A stretch of 64,000 nucleotides of DNA, from NCBI GenBank assembly GCA_944472135.2, contig OX235264.1, positions 93,754,319 through 93,818,318 on the forward strand, in the 5' to 3' direction. Source of the DNA: Trichobilharzia regenti (Eukaryota > Platyhelminthes > Trematoda > Strigeidida > Schistosomatidae). The translations under genes and the position numbers were made by a program. The notes below the pieces were generated by a model. That model was not told the DNA's origin and searched no databases. It saw only the letters and a program-made list of their open reading frames with translations. This document shows positions 10,111 to 20,545 of this stretch, piece by piece (position 1 is the first letter of the stretch; each line of letters begins with the position of its first letter).

Positions 10111-10212
10111 AAAGTTTAAACCACCATCATGCGCTCAAAGCAACAATTCGTCATCACACAAAAACATCCTTCGTGAACTATGTTTTCATAGCAGTCAGGG
10201 CAGTTGTACTAT
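9899..10212. repeat. Fold-back at the truncated end of a PLE fragment
   Basis: The arms 9899-10003 and 10111-10212 are reverse complements with appreciable divergence (symmetry sum about 20111). The duplicated segment covers the end of the ORF and start of the 3' UTR of a PLE-II-type element. Confidence 0.65.
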
Positions 10213-10239
10213 AAAGTACACAATATTCAGCGAAGAGAA

Positions 10240-12670
10240 TCTTTTCAACGAATTTATTATCAAGCTGTACAATCGTATATATATGTATGCTTTTTTAAAG
10301 GAAATTATATCCAGTGTGGGAATTAGGTCAAAGGTATGAATACATGAAATAATAATACTATGAAATGCAATTAAAAAATTTGTGATTATAATCATGGTTT
10401 AATATCAAGTGGCAAAATAATTAACGTCATATATACAATAATATTTAAGGTATATAGATTTTGCAAAGGTATACATAATTATAAGATTAGTAGACGAATA
10501 TGAAATGTTACATAACACGGTGTGGAATTTGATAAGATAGAATTCAATATTGTAAAAATAAAAAATATAAAAATTAGTCATTTTGCGTGTTAAATGGCAA
10601 GTGGGTCAAGTGGAAAAGATTCAGAGTGAGAATAGTATTAATAATAATAATGATAGTAATAATTGTAGTAATAAGGGAAAGGTACATAGAATAACTAAAT
10701 AAACCAAATAAATAAATGTCTATCCCTCTACGGCCAAGGCAGAAGTAGGGATTGTACGTACTTCTTTTGTACACAAAGGTCTGGCTTAAAGTCGTGAATT
10801 TCCAAGGCCTCAACTGTCTTTAGAAGTCTGTAACGAAGAAAACGCGGGAAGCTAGCATGGATTCTATATATGATCTTGAAATCATGGTCGGGGTTGACCG
10901 AGTGACAGAAGTTGATCGATCAGGTGTTCCAGAATACAGCTTCGCACACATTTCCTTTCTCCCTCGTAAAACCAAGCTGGAATTTGTTCTCGTATCCGTG
11001 TGGAGAGCGTCCTCTGACTACGGCCAATGTACCTTGCTCCACAAGAGCAGGTGAACTGATAGATGCACATGGAGGCGGCCAGACGGGGGAGCTTATCTTT
11101 TACAGAAGTAGAGAACAATTTGTGGCTCGTGAACGTCATATGTAATTTTGCTGCAAGGAACGTCTTACTGACTGATTTAGAGAGATGATTTTTGAGCATA
11201 TTTGAAGCTTGATCACCTTTGAATTCCAAGTTCATGAATAAGGTTTTCTTTGGAACTGAGTCGGTGACCAGTTTAGACTGCTTATCTTTCATGTTGATGT
11301 CAATAAATCGGTTAGGGTAACCGTTTTCTGCGAGTGTGGCTTTCAAGAAGTCAAGTTCTGAGTCAACGCAATCAGAACTACAAGTTTTCCTTATCCTAAA
11401 GCGTAGTGAATGAATTAAATTCCTTTTCCTGGAAATAGGCACCCAAATGTAAAAATTAGTTAGTTGTCCGTTCCATGTACGTTTCCGGTGGATAGATCTT
11501 TCAAGAAATCCGTCATTACGTCTGCTGAGGCACACATCAAGAAACGGAATACTTCGTTCACATTCCTTTTCTATAGTGAATTGTAAAGAAGGATGGTAGT
11601 TGTTGAAAGCAACCAAGACATCGTCAAGAACTACGTTATTATCTCAGATGACGAAGGTGTCGTCTACGTATCTTTTATAAATGTAAAAATGACCGATGGT
11701 TTGACTAAGTTGAGAATTTTCAAGCTTTGCCATCAAACAATCAGCCAACAAGGGACCCAGTGGTGATCCCATGACAATGCCATCTCTCTGTCTATAGATC
11801 TCATTGTTGAAGGTGAACTGAACATTCAACGCACATCTCAATAAAAGCTCTTTGAGGTGGATTTTCGGTAAACCTATTTCCAAACTATGTGTATCAATAT
11901 AATCACATAAATAACTAAGTTTCCATGAGAGGAACATAGGTAAATAGCGACGTCACATCTAATGAGAACAGGACTCTGAGACATTAGAATCTTTAATGCT
12001 ATCAATAAATTTAAACGTATCATCAATGGAAAACTTAGATACTTACCTTCTAACTGATTCCATTATTTCAACTAACCATTGAGCGATTCCGTGATAAGGA
12101 GAGCCCGCCATATCGAGGATTGGAAGGAGGGGTAATCCTGTCTTATGTATTTTAGGTAGTCCATACAAACGAGGTATAATGGAGCCTTCTGGTCGGATGC
12201 GTTCATATATTTCTGACGATATTGCTGACTTATTCCTCATGTTCTGTAAGACATCAGTCAGTTGATTTCCAATTAAATGTGTCTTGTTCTTTTCACCGTC
12301 GGGTTTGGCAAATTTCGTTTGGTCAGAAAGGACCACTGAGATTTTATCATTATAATCTTGGCGATTCATGACTACAACACCTCCACCTTTGTCTGGATGG
12401 CATATGATAATATCATCATTCTTCTCTAGTCCTTTAAGTTAGTCTATATGCTCTTTAGTCAGAAGATTATTCGAACTAGTAAACTGATGGCAGCAATCAA
12501 GAACTGTGGATTTAAAGTGTTGGAATTCCTCAGGTAATGTGGGTGTGAGATTGTCGGTCTGATTAATAAGATTTTCAAATTGCACTTGAGTATGCGATCT
12601 GTTGACTTCGGACGAACTGTTACAGAATTTGGGGACCAGTGATAGGGCGTGTAGTTGAATTTCAGAGAGA
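10240..12670 (-). pseudogene. PLE-IV: Penelope-like RT plus GIY-YIG, nearly full but broken
   Basis: The minus strand encodes, in order: PDKGGGVVVMNRQDYNDKIS (near 12380), PRLYGLPKIHKTGLPLLPIL (near 12140), LKELLLRCALNVQFTFNN, the RT box DGIVMGSPLGPLLAD (near 11770), YKRYVDDTFVI (near 11665), FLDVCLSRRNDG, the nuclease region MCIYQFTCSCGARYIGRSQR (near 11060-10990), and the tail VYKRSTYNPYFCLGRR near 10740. This is the usual PLE order of RT, thumb and GIY-YIG. Stops and frameshifts (near 11640, 11960-12040 and 10880) break it into pieces. It is closest to PLE-III. The 3' UTR runs to about 10240 and a diverged copy of it lies at 39629-40015. Confidence 0.85.
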
Positions 12671-12811
12671 TCGACGGGAAAATAATTAAATACATAATAT
12701 AAGCTAATCGATTAAGTTGGCCAGAACGCGGGATGCGCATTCCGAGCCATCGGCTTCCATGTTGAACAATATTAGAAATGTTTTTAGATAGGATAGTCAA
12801 ATCAAAATCTG

Positions 12812-12895
12812 GAATTAATCCATGAAGTCTTTGATAGTTGGTTTGAGCCAGACACGTAGAGAGGTGTAAACTGTCTGGTTGGGATCCTCAGAATG
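12812..12895 (+). mobile_element. Short RTE 3' fragment
   Basis: About 80 bp resemble the region just after the RTE ORF (compare 46766-46855): AATCCATGAA, then a GTAGAGAGGTG-type stretch and a GGTTGGGATCCTC-type motif. It is too short to class further. Confidence 0.5.
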
Positions 12896-12924
12896 CTAAG
12901 CAGTAATATTATTATTATAATGTG

Positions 12925-13165
12925 TCGATAGTTTAGCGGTAGAACTCTCGTCAACCAGTCATGTGGTTTGGGGTTCGATCTCCAGCCAGTGAGACTCTCT
13001 TTAACCTCGCTAGGCCGGTAATAGGACCGGTAAAGAGGGAAGGTTGAACATGAGGCTAGCAACTTCACACCGTAAAAGTAAACACCACTGCTACCGAAAC
13101 TTGAAGTCTGTAGCTTGAAGCCCTACATTCCTCTGGGAACGCGAAGGAAAAGAATATTTAAAAAA
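12925..13165 (+). mobile_element. SINE2: tRNA-derived SINE with a LINE2-like tail
   Basis: The head has Pol III-type boxes: TAGTTTAGCGGTAGAAC (A-box-like) and GGGGTTCGATCTCC (B-box-like). A shared middle with AGGGAAGGTTGAACATGAGG follows. The tail GAAGCCCTACATTCCTCTGG resembles the end of the LINE2 fragment at 40520-40545. Related copies are at 38270, 41090, 41612, 48405 and 55445. It could be mistaken for a tRNA gene, but no cloverleaf closes. Confidence 0.65.
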
Positions 13166-13309
13166 ATATAATCATTCAAGCATTTTAAAAGTTAAATTTA
13201 GACGAGAAAAACCCATCAAATTCGACATGTAATTAACTCGATGTTCACCAATTCGTTAGGATAAGTAAGGTAGTTTGCAAGGGATTTGTTTCAAGATTAG
13301 TCACAGATT
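13166..13309. other. Intronic sequence, nothing recognised
   Basis: AT-rich stretch between two SINEs with no coding signal. Confidence 0.3.
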
Positions 13310-13478
13310 GATATCTGTTAGAATCATTGTGGTAGTACTGGGTGTCTGTTTGGTTTTAGTTTGAGACTACTCACCATTACGCACCCATCACATGGGTTCG
13401 AACCCGAGGCCTTCGGGTTACAAGAAAAGCTAGCTTGTAGACCATTTGATCACTGGGACCTGACAGTGTCCAGCCCAT
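13310..13478 (-). mobile_element. SINE1 (hammerhead-type SINE), diverged copy
   Basis: On the minus strand the order is AATGGTCTACAAGCTAGC, TTGTAACCCGAAGG, the B-box GGTTCGAACCC, then a decayed hammerhead region (AGTAGTCTCAAAC, ACCCAGTACTACC). This is the layout of the better copy at 41765-41965. Confidence 0.6.
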
Positions 13479-13497
13479 GAACTTTAACCTCTACCAG

Positions 13498-13906
13498 TTG
13501 GTGACCATGAGTTATCTGTGGATGAACACTTGGAAGTTGTGAAAGAGATCATTCACACAGCAATCTCAGATACCGTCTCTCTAGTCACAACGGAACCGAA
13601 GAAAAGATCCTGATGGCTGCATGTCATCTCAGACTAAACTTGCCAAGAAACTCATGGAGAACCCCAAAAGCCTTCTGTCACTTCTGACTCTTGCGTTGCA
13701 CCGGTTCCTGCGTTCCAGGTATGCATTGTGGTCGGTCTGACCAAACCTTCCGCTTTGCTATCAGAATACGTTGCGTACACCTCTTCAGCCATGCGGACCT
13801 TTTCTTCGGCTTTGTTGTGACTACAGAGACGGTATCTGAGATTGCTGTATGAATGATCCCTTTCACAACTTCCCAGTGTTCATCCACAGATAACTCATGG
13901 TCCACT
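13498..13906. repeat. Fold-back of CR1 coding sequence
   Basis: The arms, about 13498-13620 and 13785-13906, are reverse complements around a 164-bp loop (symmetry sum 27405). Each arm has ACCATGAGTTATCTGTGGAT and a stretch ending near CAATCTCAGATACCGTCTCT. They differ by several substitutions, so the event is not recent. The sequence is CR1 ORF2 just after the endonuclease domain. Confidence 0.75.
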
Positions 13907-14754
13907 CAATGCGCTATTCTGCGTCGGACAAAAGCCTTCGCATTCCAGCATAGTATGTCTTTTTATAGCACAGATATAGGCGCATAGTGCCCCACTGTAA
14001 ATGCTCGCGGAGAACAAGACCGAACCTTATGACTGCGTGGTCACTACTTCCTTGGGGTTCATGGTCTGGACATTTCCGACAAGCAGTTGATCACTAGTCA
14101 GAATATAACCTAGTTTCGATGACTTTACATTAGGGCCCTACCTAGTTTCGTCTTCAACATTCTCAGTCAGTCCTGTATTTCTGATCGCTTGCAGTAGATT
14201 TCGACCGAATTTTCCTTGAGTATACCCTAAGCCAAGATTCAGGGATGGGGCGTCGAAATCCCCAGCTATGGTGATTTGGTCACAGCCCAAGTCGCGTATC
14301 CCTATGGTGGTGCTGAGCAGTAGCTGGCTGTGCTCTGCTTGATAGGTGGGTGATCGGTAGATGCCACCATCTAAATGCTTCGTGCGGCCTACGGTGGAAT
14401 AATACCATATGGAGTCTGGGAGCTCAGTAGGTGGTGGGTCCGTTGCACGTACGCATTTAAGTTGCTTCTCAAAGTATACGCCAACTCCCCCTTCCTTGTT
14501 ATCCCTGTCTCTCCTGGCCAGAACCATATCACTTATACTGATTTCGTTGTCGGCGGTAATGGCGGGTAGCCAGATTTCAGTCAGGATTATTATTTCAAGG
14601 CATAGGCTTGACTGGAGGTTTCTGATTTCACAAACGTTTCCTTTCAGCCCTCTCACATTACTATACAGACAGCTAATAGTGAGTCTCACCATCTCAGCGT
14701 ATTGTGAGGTAGTTGAAGTTACGTTGTCTTCTGGTAGAAGATTCAATATTGGGA
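13906..14754 (-). pseudogene. CR1-type LINE ORF2, AP-endonuclease part (left copy)
   Basis: The frame 14138-14746 encodes an AP-type endonuclease: LTISCLYSNVRGLKGNV (Asn motif), IIILTEIWLPAI (Glu motif), GGVGVYFEKQLKC, GGIYRSPTYQAEHS, and ITIAGDFDAPSLNLG where GDFNAP is usual. A frameshift near 14140 leads into EVVTTQS and SDHAVIRFG-type sequence at about 14060-13990, the last catalytic His motif. In CR1 elements this domain nicks the target DNA. No RT domain follows; the element ends in the fold-back at 13.5-13.9 kb. The Asn-to-Asp change in GDFDAP and the frameshift make it inactive. From 14362 outward this copy has no counterpart in the right arm. Confidence 0.8.
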
Positions 14755-15747
14755 CTAGTTGGCCGATTCCGATAGAACCGGCCTGTTGTCGTTTTTTCCC
14801 TTGGGTTCAGATAGGACACTTAGGTGATAGTGACTGTCATTCTCAGTACCGCATCGCTGTAGTGTCACTGGGGGTTGGGGACGTATTAAGACCCCAGTTT
14901 GCTGCCTCCTTATGGTTCGAGGTCTGCTTTCGCAGCATCCGATGTGTCCTCCCATTTTACCTTTGGTCTCGTACTTCCATCGAAGTACTAGAGCCAACTG
15001 TTCCCGGGAGCTGAATTTGACACTTAGCAGCCTTGGGGAGAGGATCAATGTGAGGGACGAAGTAGCCGGAAAATCGAAATTGCTCCAGAGGCACCAAGGT
15101 CCATCTGAGATGATAGCCATCTTCATTGCTGTACGTCATGCATGTGTTTTCACAAGCAGTGCCAGTTCCCAGCTCCGGAACACTATATATGAATATGGAA
15201 GTAGAGGGCATCAGTTCCGATGACTCCCTCACCATTTGGCTGTTGGCCTATGGCCTATCATACCTTATTCTTATGTTGGAACCACTGTCGATAGCTAATA
15301 TTTGAGCCAGTAACAGTATTCTTACAGCCTCTTCGGCAGAGTCCCGTGTCACCCTTGGTGGATGTGGCTTGCCTTGAAGTGTCTGAACACCTCTGTACAC
15401 AGTCTGCACAATTTTGCTGAATTGATGCCCAGCCCTAATTTACTGTACAAATTAGATCATTGTTGCTGATCAAACAGAGCCCTTTGTTCAAGCAGCTCTT
15501 CTGTTTCACACTGGCACATTAAACATGATAAGGGAATTCGATCGACTGACCACAGACTTAGGTTTGGTCTTTGGCTGCCTTTCCGCCTTTGCAGGGTCGA
15601 TTACTTTATACCTCATCAGGGTCTGACTAGTCTTTGTTATGTTGCCATGCTAGCTAGCGGATGCAAGTGGTGCTTTGGCGAATACATCTTCCACTGTTGT
15701 TTCGGGTGTAACCTTGGGAGTTTTCAGCTTATGAAGATTGATATTTC
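14755..15747 (-). pseudogene. CR1-type LINE ORF1, C-terminal part (left arm)
   Basis: Read on the minus strand in shifting frames: TGNINLHKLKTPKVTPETTV, AERQPKTKPKSVVSRSNSL then IMFNVPV, LFDQQQ- and LYSKLGLGIN-like pieces, DSAEEAVRILLLAQILAI then DSGSNIRIRYDRP, and a downstream stretch up to ORF2. The SRSNSLIMFNVP and RIRYDRP motifs suggest the RNA-binding-type domain of CR1 ORF1. At least two frameshifts break it. The rest of ORF1 lies at 16341-16890, beyond the RTE insertion. Confidence 0.6.
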
Positions 15748-15799
15748 CAGTCGGTAGAGCTGGAGTATCCTTTTTACGGTTTGAACTAAGTTTTGGTGA
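15748..15799 (+). repeat. 52-bp target-site duplication, 5' copy
   Basis: Identical to 16289-16340 except at one position (15756 versus 16297). It is CR1 ORF1 sequence duplicated on each side of an RTE insertion. At the outer edge up to 3 bp may belong to the tail instead. Confidence 0.8.
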
Positions 15800-16288
15800 A
15801 GTCGTGAAGCTACAAAGACTGAGATGGTTAGGACATGTGTTACGCATGGTAGCCTAGTCATCGCCTCCCTCGACGAGCAATGTTAGCGGATATAGGGTCA
15901 GGCTGGAAAAAAGCTAGCGGCGGTCAAACAAAAACTTGGAATCAGTCAATGAAATCCACAACAGTTGGTCTAAGCCACGTAGAAAGGTGTAGACTTCCAG
16001 GCTGGGGTCCTCGGGACGGTAAAAATCTATGGTTGGAAACAATTGGTGACATGGTTCAAAACCGTTCTCAGTGGCGCAGATGCATCCACTCCCTATGACT
16101 TATGATCTTCAATGAAACTGTTTTGTATTTCTTTATTACTCTTCCTTTGTCTCACACCTCTGCTCACTGTTTCTATTATGCTTTTCCTGTACTTTCTTCT
16201 CTTGCTTCGCGTGCTACACGGAATGTGGCGACTTGAACTTCCGCACATTTGTGCAAAGTTCTATGTCGAAAACAGACAGACAGACAGA
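15800..16288 (+). mobile_element. Short 5'-truncated RTE copy in the left arm
   Basis: This 489-bp piece starts in the last codons of the RTE ORF ([18 protein letters not shown] then stop) and runs through the 3' UTR to a GACAGACAG tail. It inserted into CR1 ORF1 (minus strand) with a 52-bp duplication. The same insertion point is occupied in the right arm, but there the RTE copy is 1,653 bp and the duplication is absent. Confidence 0.85.
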
Positions 16289-16340
16289 CAGTCGGTGGAG
16301 CTGGAGTATCCTTTTTACGGTTTGAACTAAGTTTTGGTGA
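16289..16340 (+). repeat. 52-bp target-site duplication, 3' copy
   Basis: Partner of 15748-15799, directly after the GACA tail of the RTE copy. Confidence 0.8.
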
Positions 16341-16890
16341 TGTGGTGTTATCAGGTGGAGCACCGTATGAGATTGTGTCGAAATGGAAAAGTTTCTGTTT
16401 CTGTTTTCCGGCGACAGGCTGTGTGAGACTCCCAGGGCGACGAAGTGGGCAAATATACCAGAACGATGGGCAGGGATTATTCCGCATAAATTGATAATAT
16501 GGTTTTGGCACTCAATTGTCGCAGCTGTAGTGCAACCATCGTTTACAAAAATTTGCATTCAAATGCTGAGTCAGTTTTAGAAACAACAACACTACAGGCC
16601 TGACATTCATCTCCTTTTCTAGAAGACGCTTTCGAGGTCTTATGACGTCTTGAGCGTTTCCTTTTAGTTTTACCGTGTGTGACACACTGGCTTCCTACGA
16701 ATACAGGTGTAGTATCATGTCCACTTTGTTTCACCCATGCAGTTTCAGTGCTGGACTGTGGCAATGTAGACATGGTATCAGAGCAGGGGATATGTAGACG
16801 GGTCATAAGAACCGTTATTCGAGATGGTGTTAATATCTCTGGATACAACAACCTGCCAAATGACGTGCATGCCTGATCGTGAACCTTCAA
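16341..16890 (-). pseudogene. CR1-type LINE ORF1, N-terminal part (left arm)
   Basis: The minus-strand frame 16543-16890 (115 residues) has a basic stretch, GKTKRKRSRRHKTSKASSRK, then a cysteine pair in DECQACSVVVSKTDSAFECK, which looks like the start of a PHD-type zinc finger. The frame then shifts; the next frame (16214-16558) reads ECQNHIINLCGIIPAHRSG. PHD-like fingers are known in ORF1 of some CR1 elements; this assignment is by motif only. Confidence 0.55.
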
Positions 16891-17742
16891 CTTGACGAGT
16901 CGACTTCAGCAGTGAAGGTCAACACTTAATGACGAGTGAAGAACACTGTAGGTTAATAATTCGCGGATTTACTTGTCCTTACATCCTCACTCTTTCATTC
17001 CTTTGTTCCTGAGTGGCACACAGGACTTCAAGATTCGAAGCTTCAATAGCAGTGATGTTGCGTTATGCAGAGTGGATTGGCTGGCCTTTTACAGAACCTC
17101 CACTACCACTCCGGCCTACCACCGACAGGTAGAGTCAATGAGGTTGAAGAGCTCATCAGGAATAGCTCTTGGCGCATGCAGTGACTACAGAGAATTCTAT
17201 CGCCGAATCAGTGAGGAATCGGAGGAAAAGAAATCTGGAGTTATTCAAGGATTATGTTCATAATTTGGAGTTATTGTAACTGTAGACCACCATTTCCAGC
17301 TTAAACAATCGCGTCTGGTTGGTTGCGAACGCTATGATGTTTACGCAGAAAGTGTAAGTTCTGCCTGGTACTACTCATCTCTTTTACAGATGTTTCTCTG
17401 CCTCCGGCTTCTATCAGTCACTTGTCAGGTAATTCATTCACAGAGCAAGGAATGTAGGTCTTCATATGTATATTTAAGTAAGATTCTGGGAATTCGAGTA
17501 TTTTTCCGTAGATCTCAAAACTCTAGAATGGTAAAAGGTTATATCTGATCGATTATAGTCCAAAATGTTTTACAAAGTAAAATTACAGTTCGACACCCCA
17601 GCAAATGTACCCAATAACAATGTACCCAATTAAATTAATCGTTTTATTACAACAAGCAGTATTTCGACATAAAGCGATCACTGACTAATGATAATGACTA
17701 TGAAAAGTGCGGTTAATTTGACTAGTCTGTCTTCTTTCCGCC
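16891..17742. other. Unidentified sequence in the left arm
   Basis: Mirror of 32516-33367. Possibly the CR1 5' UTR plus the truncated end of RTE-C. A 96-codon open frame at 16973-17263 shows no family features. Nothing else seen. Confidence 0.35.
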
Positions 17743-18725
17743 TCATCCATCCTTCCCCAGCCTCACAGCACATAAACGACTGTTAATGGGAATCCAGTCG
17801 AGCAGTGCAGCTTCGGCTCTAGCGCCCAGTGCGTCACCGACACCAGCTACGCCGGATGCCGACGCCACAGGGCCCCCGGATACGCACAGGCAGTACATAA
17901 TACTAGAACTTCTAGATGGAGAGGATAGTCGAAGCACTTCACTGGGATCTTGAATGCGGGTCCCCGAAATGCAGCAGACATCGATAGCGAGGCTTTCCAA
18001 AGTTCTTGCCAACCCTGCCTGTTGTCCGATTTGCATCAGCGTCCGAACATTGTAGGTAGCCAGCTTGAACGCGGCACGCGGTTTCAGGATATCCGTGTTA
18101 GATGTCACATTGGGGACAACCATTTTGAGGACTAATCACTAACATCTCGAAACGACACGGATAGGCTGGGAATCTCGACAAAGGCGAAATGCTGTCGAAG
18201 GTTAAGAAGCCAAGGTTAGCAAAGGTAAAATACAGGAGACTATGTATAAAAATAAAAGTAAGGTAGTAAGGAAATGAGTTGCTTGAGGGATCATTATTGC
18301 TTCAAATCATTTTTACTAGCGCGCGTTGAATTTCAGTGAGAGTTCGTTGCTTTAATTCATTCATTGTGTGCGGGCTGAGATAGTGCTCGGGCGCCCAGAC
18401 CGAAGCAGGTGGTTTTATTAAGGGACCACCCCCCGAGCCTTTGACTTGGAGTCTAATCCGCAAGGCAGCGGAGCAGCGTCAGGAGCTGCATTCCCATGGT
18501 TTCCGGTGACCCATGTGGGTTCATACGCCATTCGATCCGATTGGAAACTGGAGCCCATGTACCACATGGTAACTGCTTTTAGTTTAACCGCTATCCAGAA
18601 AACCTCCCTGACATGGTAGGACCTGTAGAGAGAGAGAGAGAGAGAGAGAGTACCAGTCAGTTCAGCTTGTTGGGTCATTGCGGTATTCAAGCCCGACCAC
18701 CACGACAAGGTAGCAGTTATCGGCC
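17743..18725 (-). pseudogene. RTE-C: 5' UTR and endonuclease start (left arm)
   Basis: The minus-strand frame 17743-18123 encodes FKLATYNVRTLMQIGQQAGL, LESLAIDVCCISGTRIQDPS and LLDWIPINSRLCAVRLGKDG, then stops. It aligns with the first third of the RTE endonuclease at 61732-62020 (ALNVRTLCQIGQQ, CVSETRIQDPS, LLDWIPVDSRMCAVRL) but belongs to a different subfamily. The Glu of the SETRIQ motif is Gly here, so the domain would be dead even if complete. Upstream lies a 5' UTR with an (AG)12 run at 18627-18650. The rest of the element is missing. Confidence 0.75.
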
Positions 18726-18886
18726 GGGCTGCAATACGTAACTCCACCAAAACTAGCTTCCTAATTGTATTTTCGTTTAACATAGTTTGGAAAGGCATAA
18801 ATAACATCTGAGTAAGGTATTTACAAGAAAAATTTGCGAGATGATATCGTCATTTCGTAGTTTTCAATTAGATCTCCTTCCAGGCT

Positions 18887-20545
18887 TTACTCTAATTTAC
18901 ATAGACTTATATATAAAAATTTTAACCAATGACGGCATATGAATTCCACAGTCCCCCTAAGTGGTACATTGGTAAACAGTGATGCTACATCTAAGGAAAG
19001 CATTTGGTCCCCATTTACATTGAAATTATCCACGTTAGCAATGATTTCGAAAACGTCTTTAACAGTATGATTTACTACCAATGTTGCACTTAGGGGGACT
19101 GTGGAATTCATATGCCAACAGATACTAGAAAAACAGATCGACATCAGAATTCCAGTTATTAGTCTGAAAGAGTTGGTTTTAAAATGTACCATGAATGTAC
19201 ACTTCACATTCAACAACCTTTACTACAGGCAAATCGACGGTATTGCCATGGTTTCTCCATTGGGGCCAATTCTAGCAGATTTCTTTCTTGCCAAGATTGA
19301 AAATGGTTCATTGAAACAAGTAATACATAAAACTGCTTCTCATTTTCGTTATGTTGATGATACGTTTATTATTCTTGATGTGAAAGCTGACAAGAATCAA
19401 ATGTTAAAAAAGTTTAATGATGCACATCCATCGTTCATGTTCACTTGTGAAGAAGAACATGATTGTAGACTACACTTCCTTGACGTCCAATTGAGCGGAA
19501 GAGAGGATGGTTCACTCAAGAGAGATGTCTATAGAAAACCTACATCGATAGGACAATATACAGATATCCTCAGTTTTGTACCAATCCGATATAAAATCAA
19601 TTTGGTCAGATGCCTGACGAATAGAGCAAGACGTATCTGTACAGATGACTCCCTAGAAAATGAGCTAGGATGCATCCAAAATACGTTGGTCCAAATGGGT
19701 TATCCTAGTAGATTTGAAAGGAGACACATGAATACCAGGTAAAATAAAGAAAAACTGACAACAGTTAAAAAGAAACAACTGTTCATGAAACTGTAATTTA
19801 ATGGGGGACGTGGCTAGCGAAGTCTTACATCTGAGATTATCGAGAGCGATAAAACGGGCTTATACCGCCGCCACCCTCTGTTCGTCATTTTACAGCCGAC
19901 CAATTTTGATTGTTCAAGTGGAAGATAAGCTACCTAGCTGTGTCACTTCGACGTGTATCTATATATTTAGTTGCTCCTGTGGGGAAAGCTATGTAGGGCG
20001 AACAACTAGACAGCTTAACAAACGCATTAACGAGCATCTTCCTTCATGGTTCGGAGAAAGTCAAATGAAATCCATACGAAGTTCTGTTTTGGCTCATTTG
20101 ATTGATAGCGGTCACCAAGTGGACAGAAATAGTGCCTTCAACGTTATCTATCGCATTCCATCGAGTCTTTCGAACGGAATCAGAACCCGTCTTTTACACT
20201 TAGCTGAAGCTATGTGAATTCGAGAGAACAATCCTAATCGTTGTATACAAAAGAAGTTTGTTCTACCTTTGTCTCTCCCTTGCTCGCCTAGGTGAATTAT
20301 ATTCGAAACCCTCCCAGCCTTTCTTATCTTCCATCTCCTTCGTACTTTTATGATATTTAGTTAAACTCTGACTATCTGTTCACTTCACCTTTTCAGATTT
20401 GACGTAATTTCTTTATTTATTGAATTGTCTACATATACGCATATATACATATACTATCTTTGTTATTCTTATCACCTGCATAAACCTTATTATCAATATT
20501 TTAAAACTTTTTAAAACAATTAGTTCCCTCTATGAATTTAGATAA
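18887..20545 (+). pseudogene. PLE-III: 5'-inverted, truncated Penelope-like element (left arm)
   Basis: After the inverted 5' piece, the plus strand (19101-19742) encodes ISLKELVLKCTMNVHFTFNN, the RT box DGIAMVSPLGPILAD (Val for Gly in MGSP), HFRYVDDTFIILD near 19340, HFLDVQLSGREDGSLKRDVY, then a stop at 19740. A second frame (19801-20217) encodes the nuclease region STCIYIFSCSCGESYVGRTT, with R and EHLPSWF following, and ends LLHLAEAM then stop. The 3' UTR reaches about 20545. Closest to PLE-IV. The stop between RT and nuclease and the 5' truncation make it inactive. Confidence 0.85.
18934..19116. repeat. Inversion junction of PLE-III with 41-bp overlap (left arm)
   Basis: The arms 18934-18974 and 19076-19116 are reverse complements (symmetry sum 38050). 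Between them the minus strand encodes VKDVFEIIANVDNF and MLSLDVASLFTNVPL; rightward the plus strand resumes at LRGTVEFICQQILEKQ. The 5' piece of the PLE is thus inverted relative to the rest. This is the configuration left by twin priming or a template switch during insertion. Confidence 0.8.

Noticed and set aside
12926..13000. Possible tRNA gene
   Set aside because: A- and B-box-like motifs are present but no acceptor or anticodon stem closes, and the same head with a common body recurs at several places, so it is a SINE.
16973..17263. Host coding exon in the 96-codon frame (mirror 32995-33285)
   Set aside because: No domain, splice signals or conserved composition; it lies among LINE fragments.
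18627..18650. The AG/CT microsatellite as a regulatory element
   Set aside because: A simple repeat inside a dead element; useful only as a difference between arms.
18418..18807. A 129-codon protein on the minus strand
   Set aside because: It spans an AG microsatellite and the 5' UTR of RTE-C, and the mirror copy has a different frame because of the repeat length.
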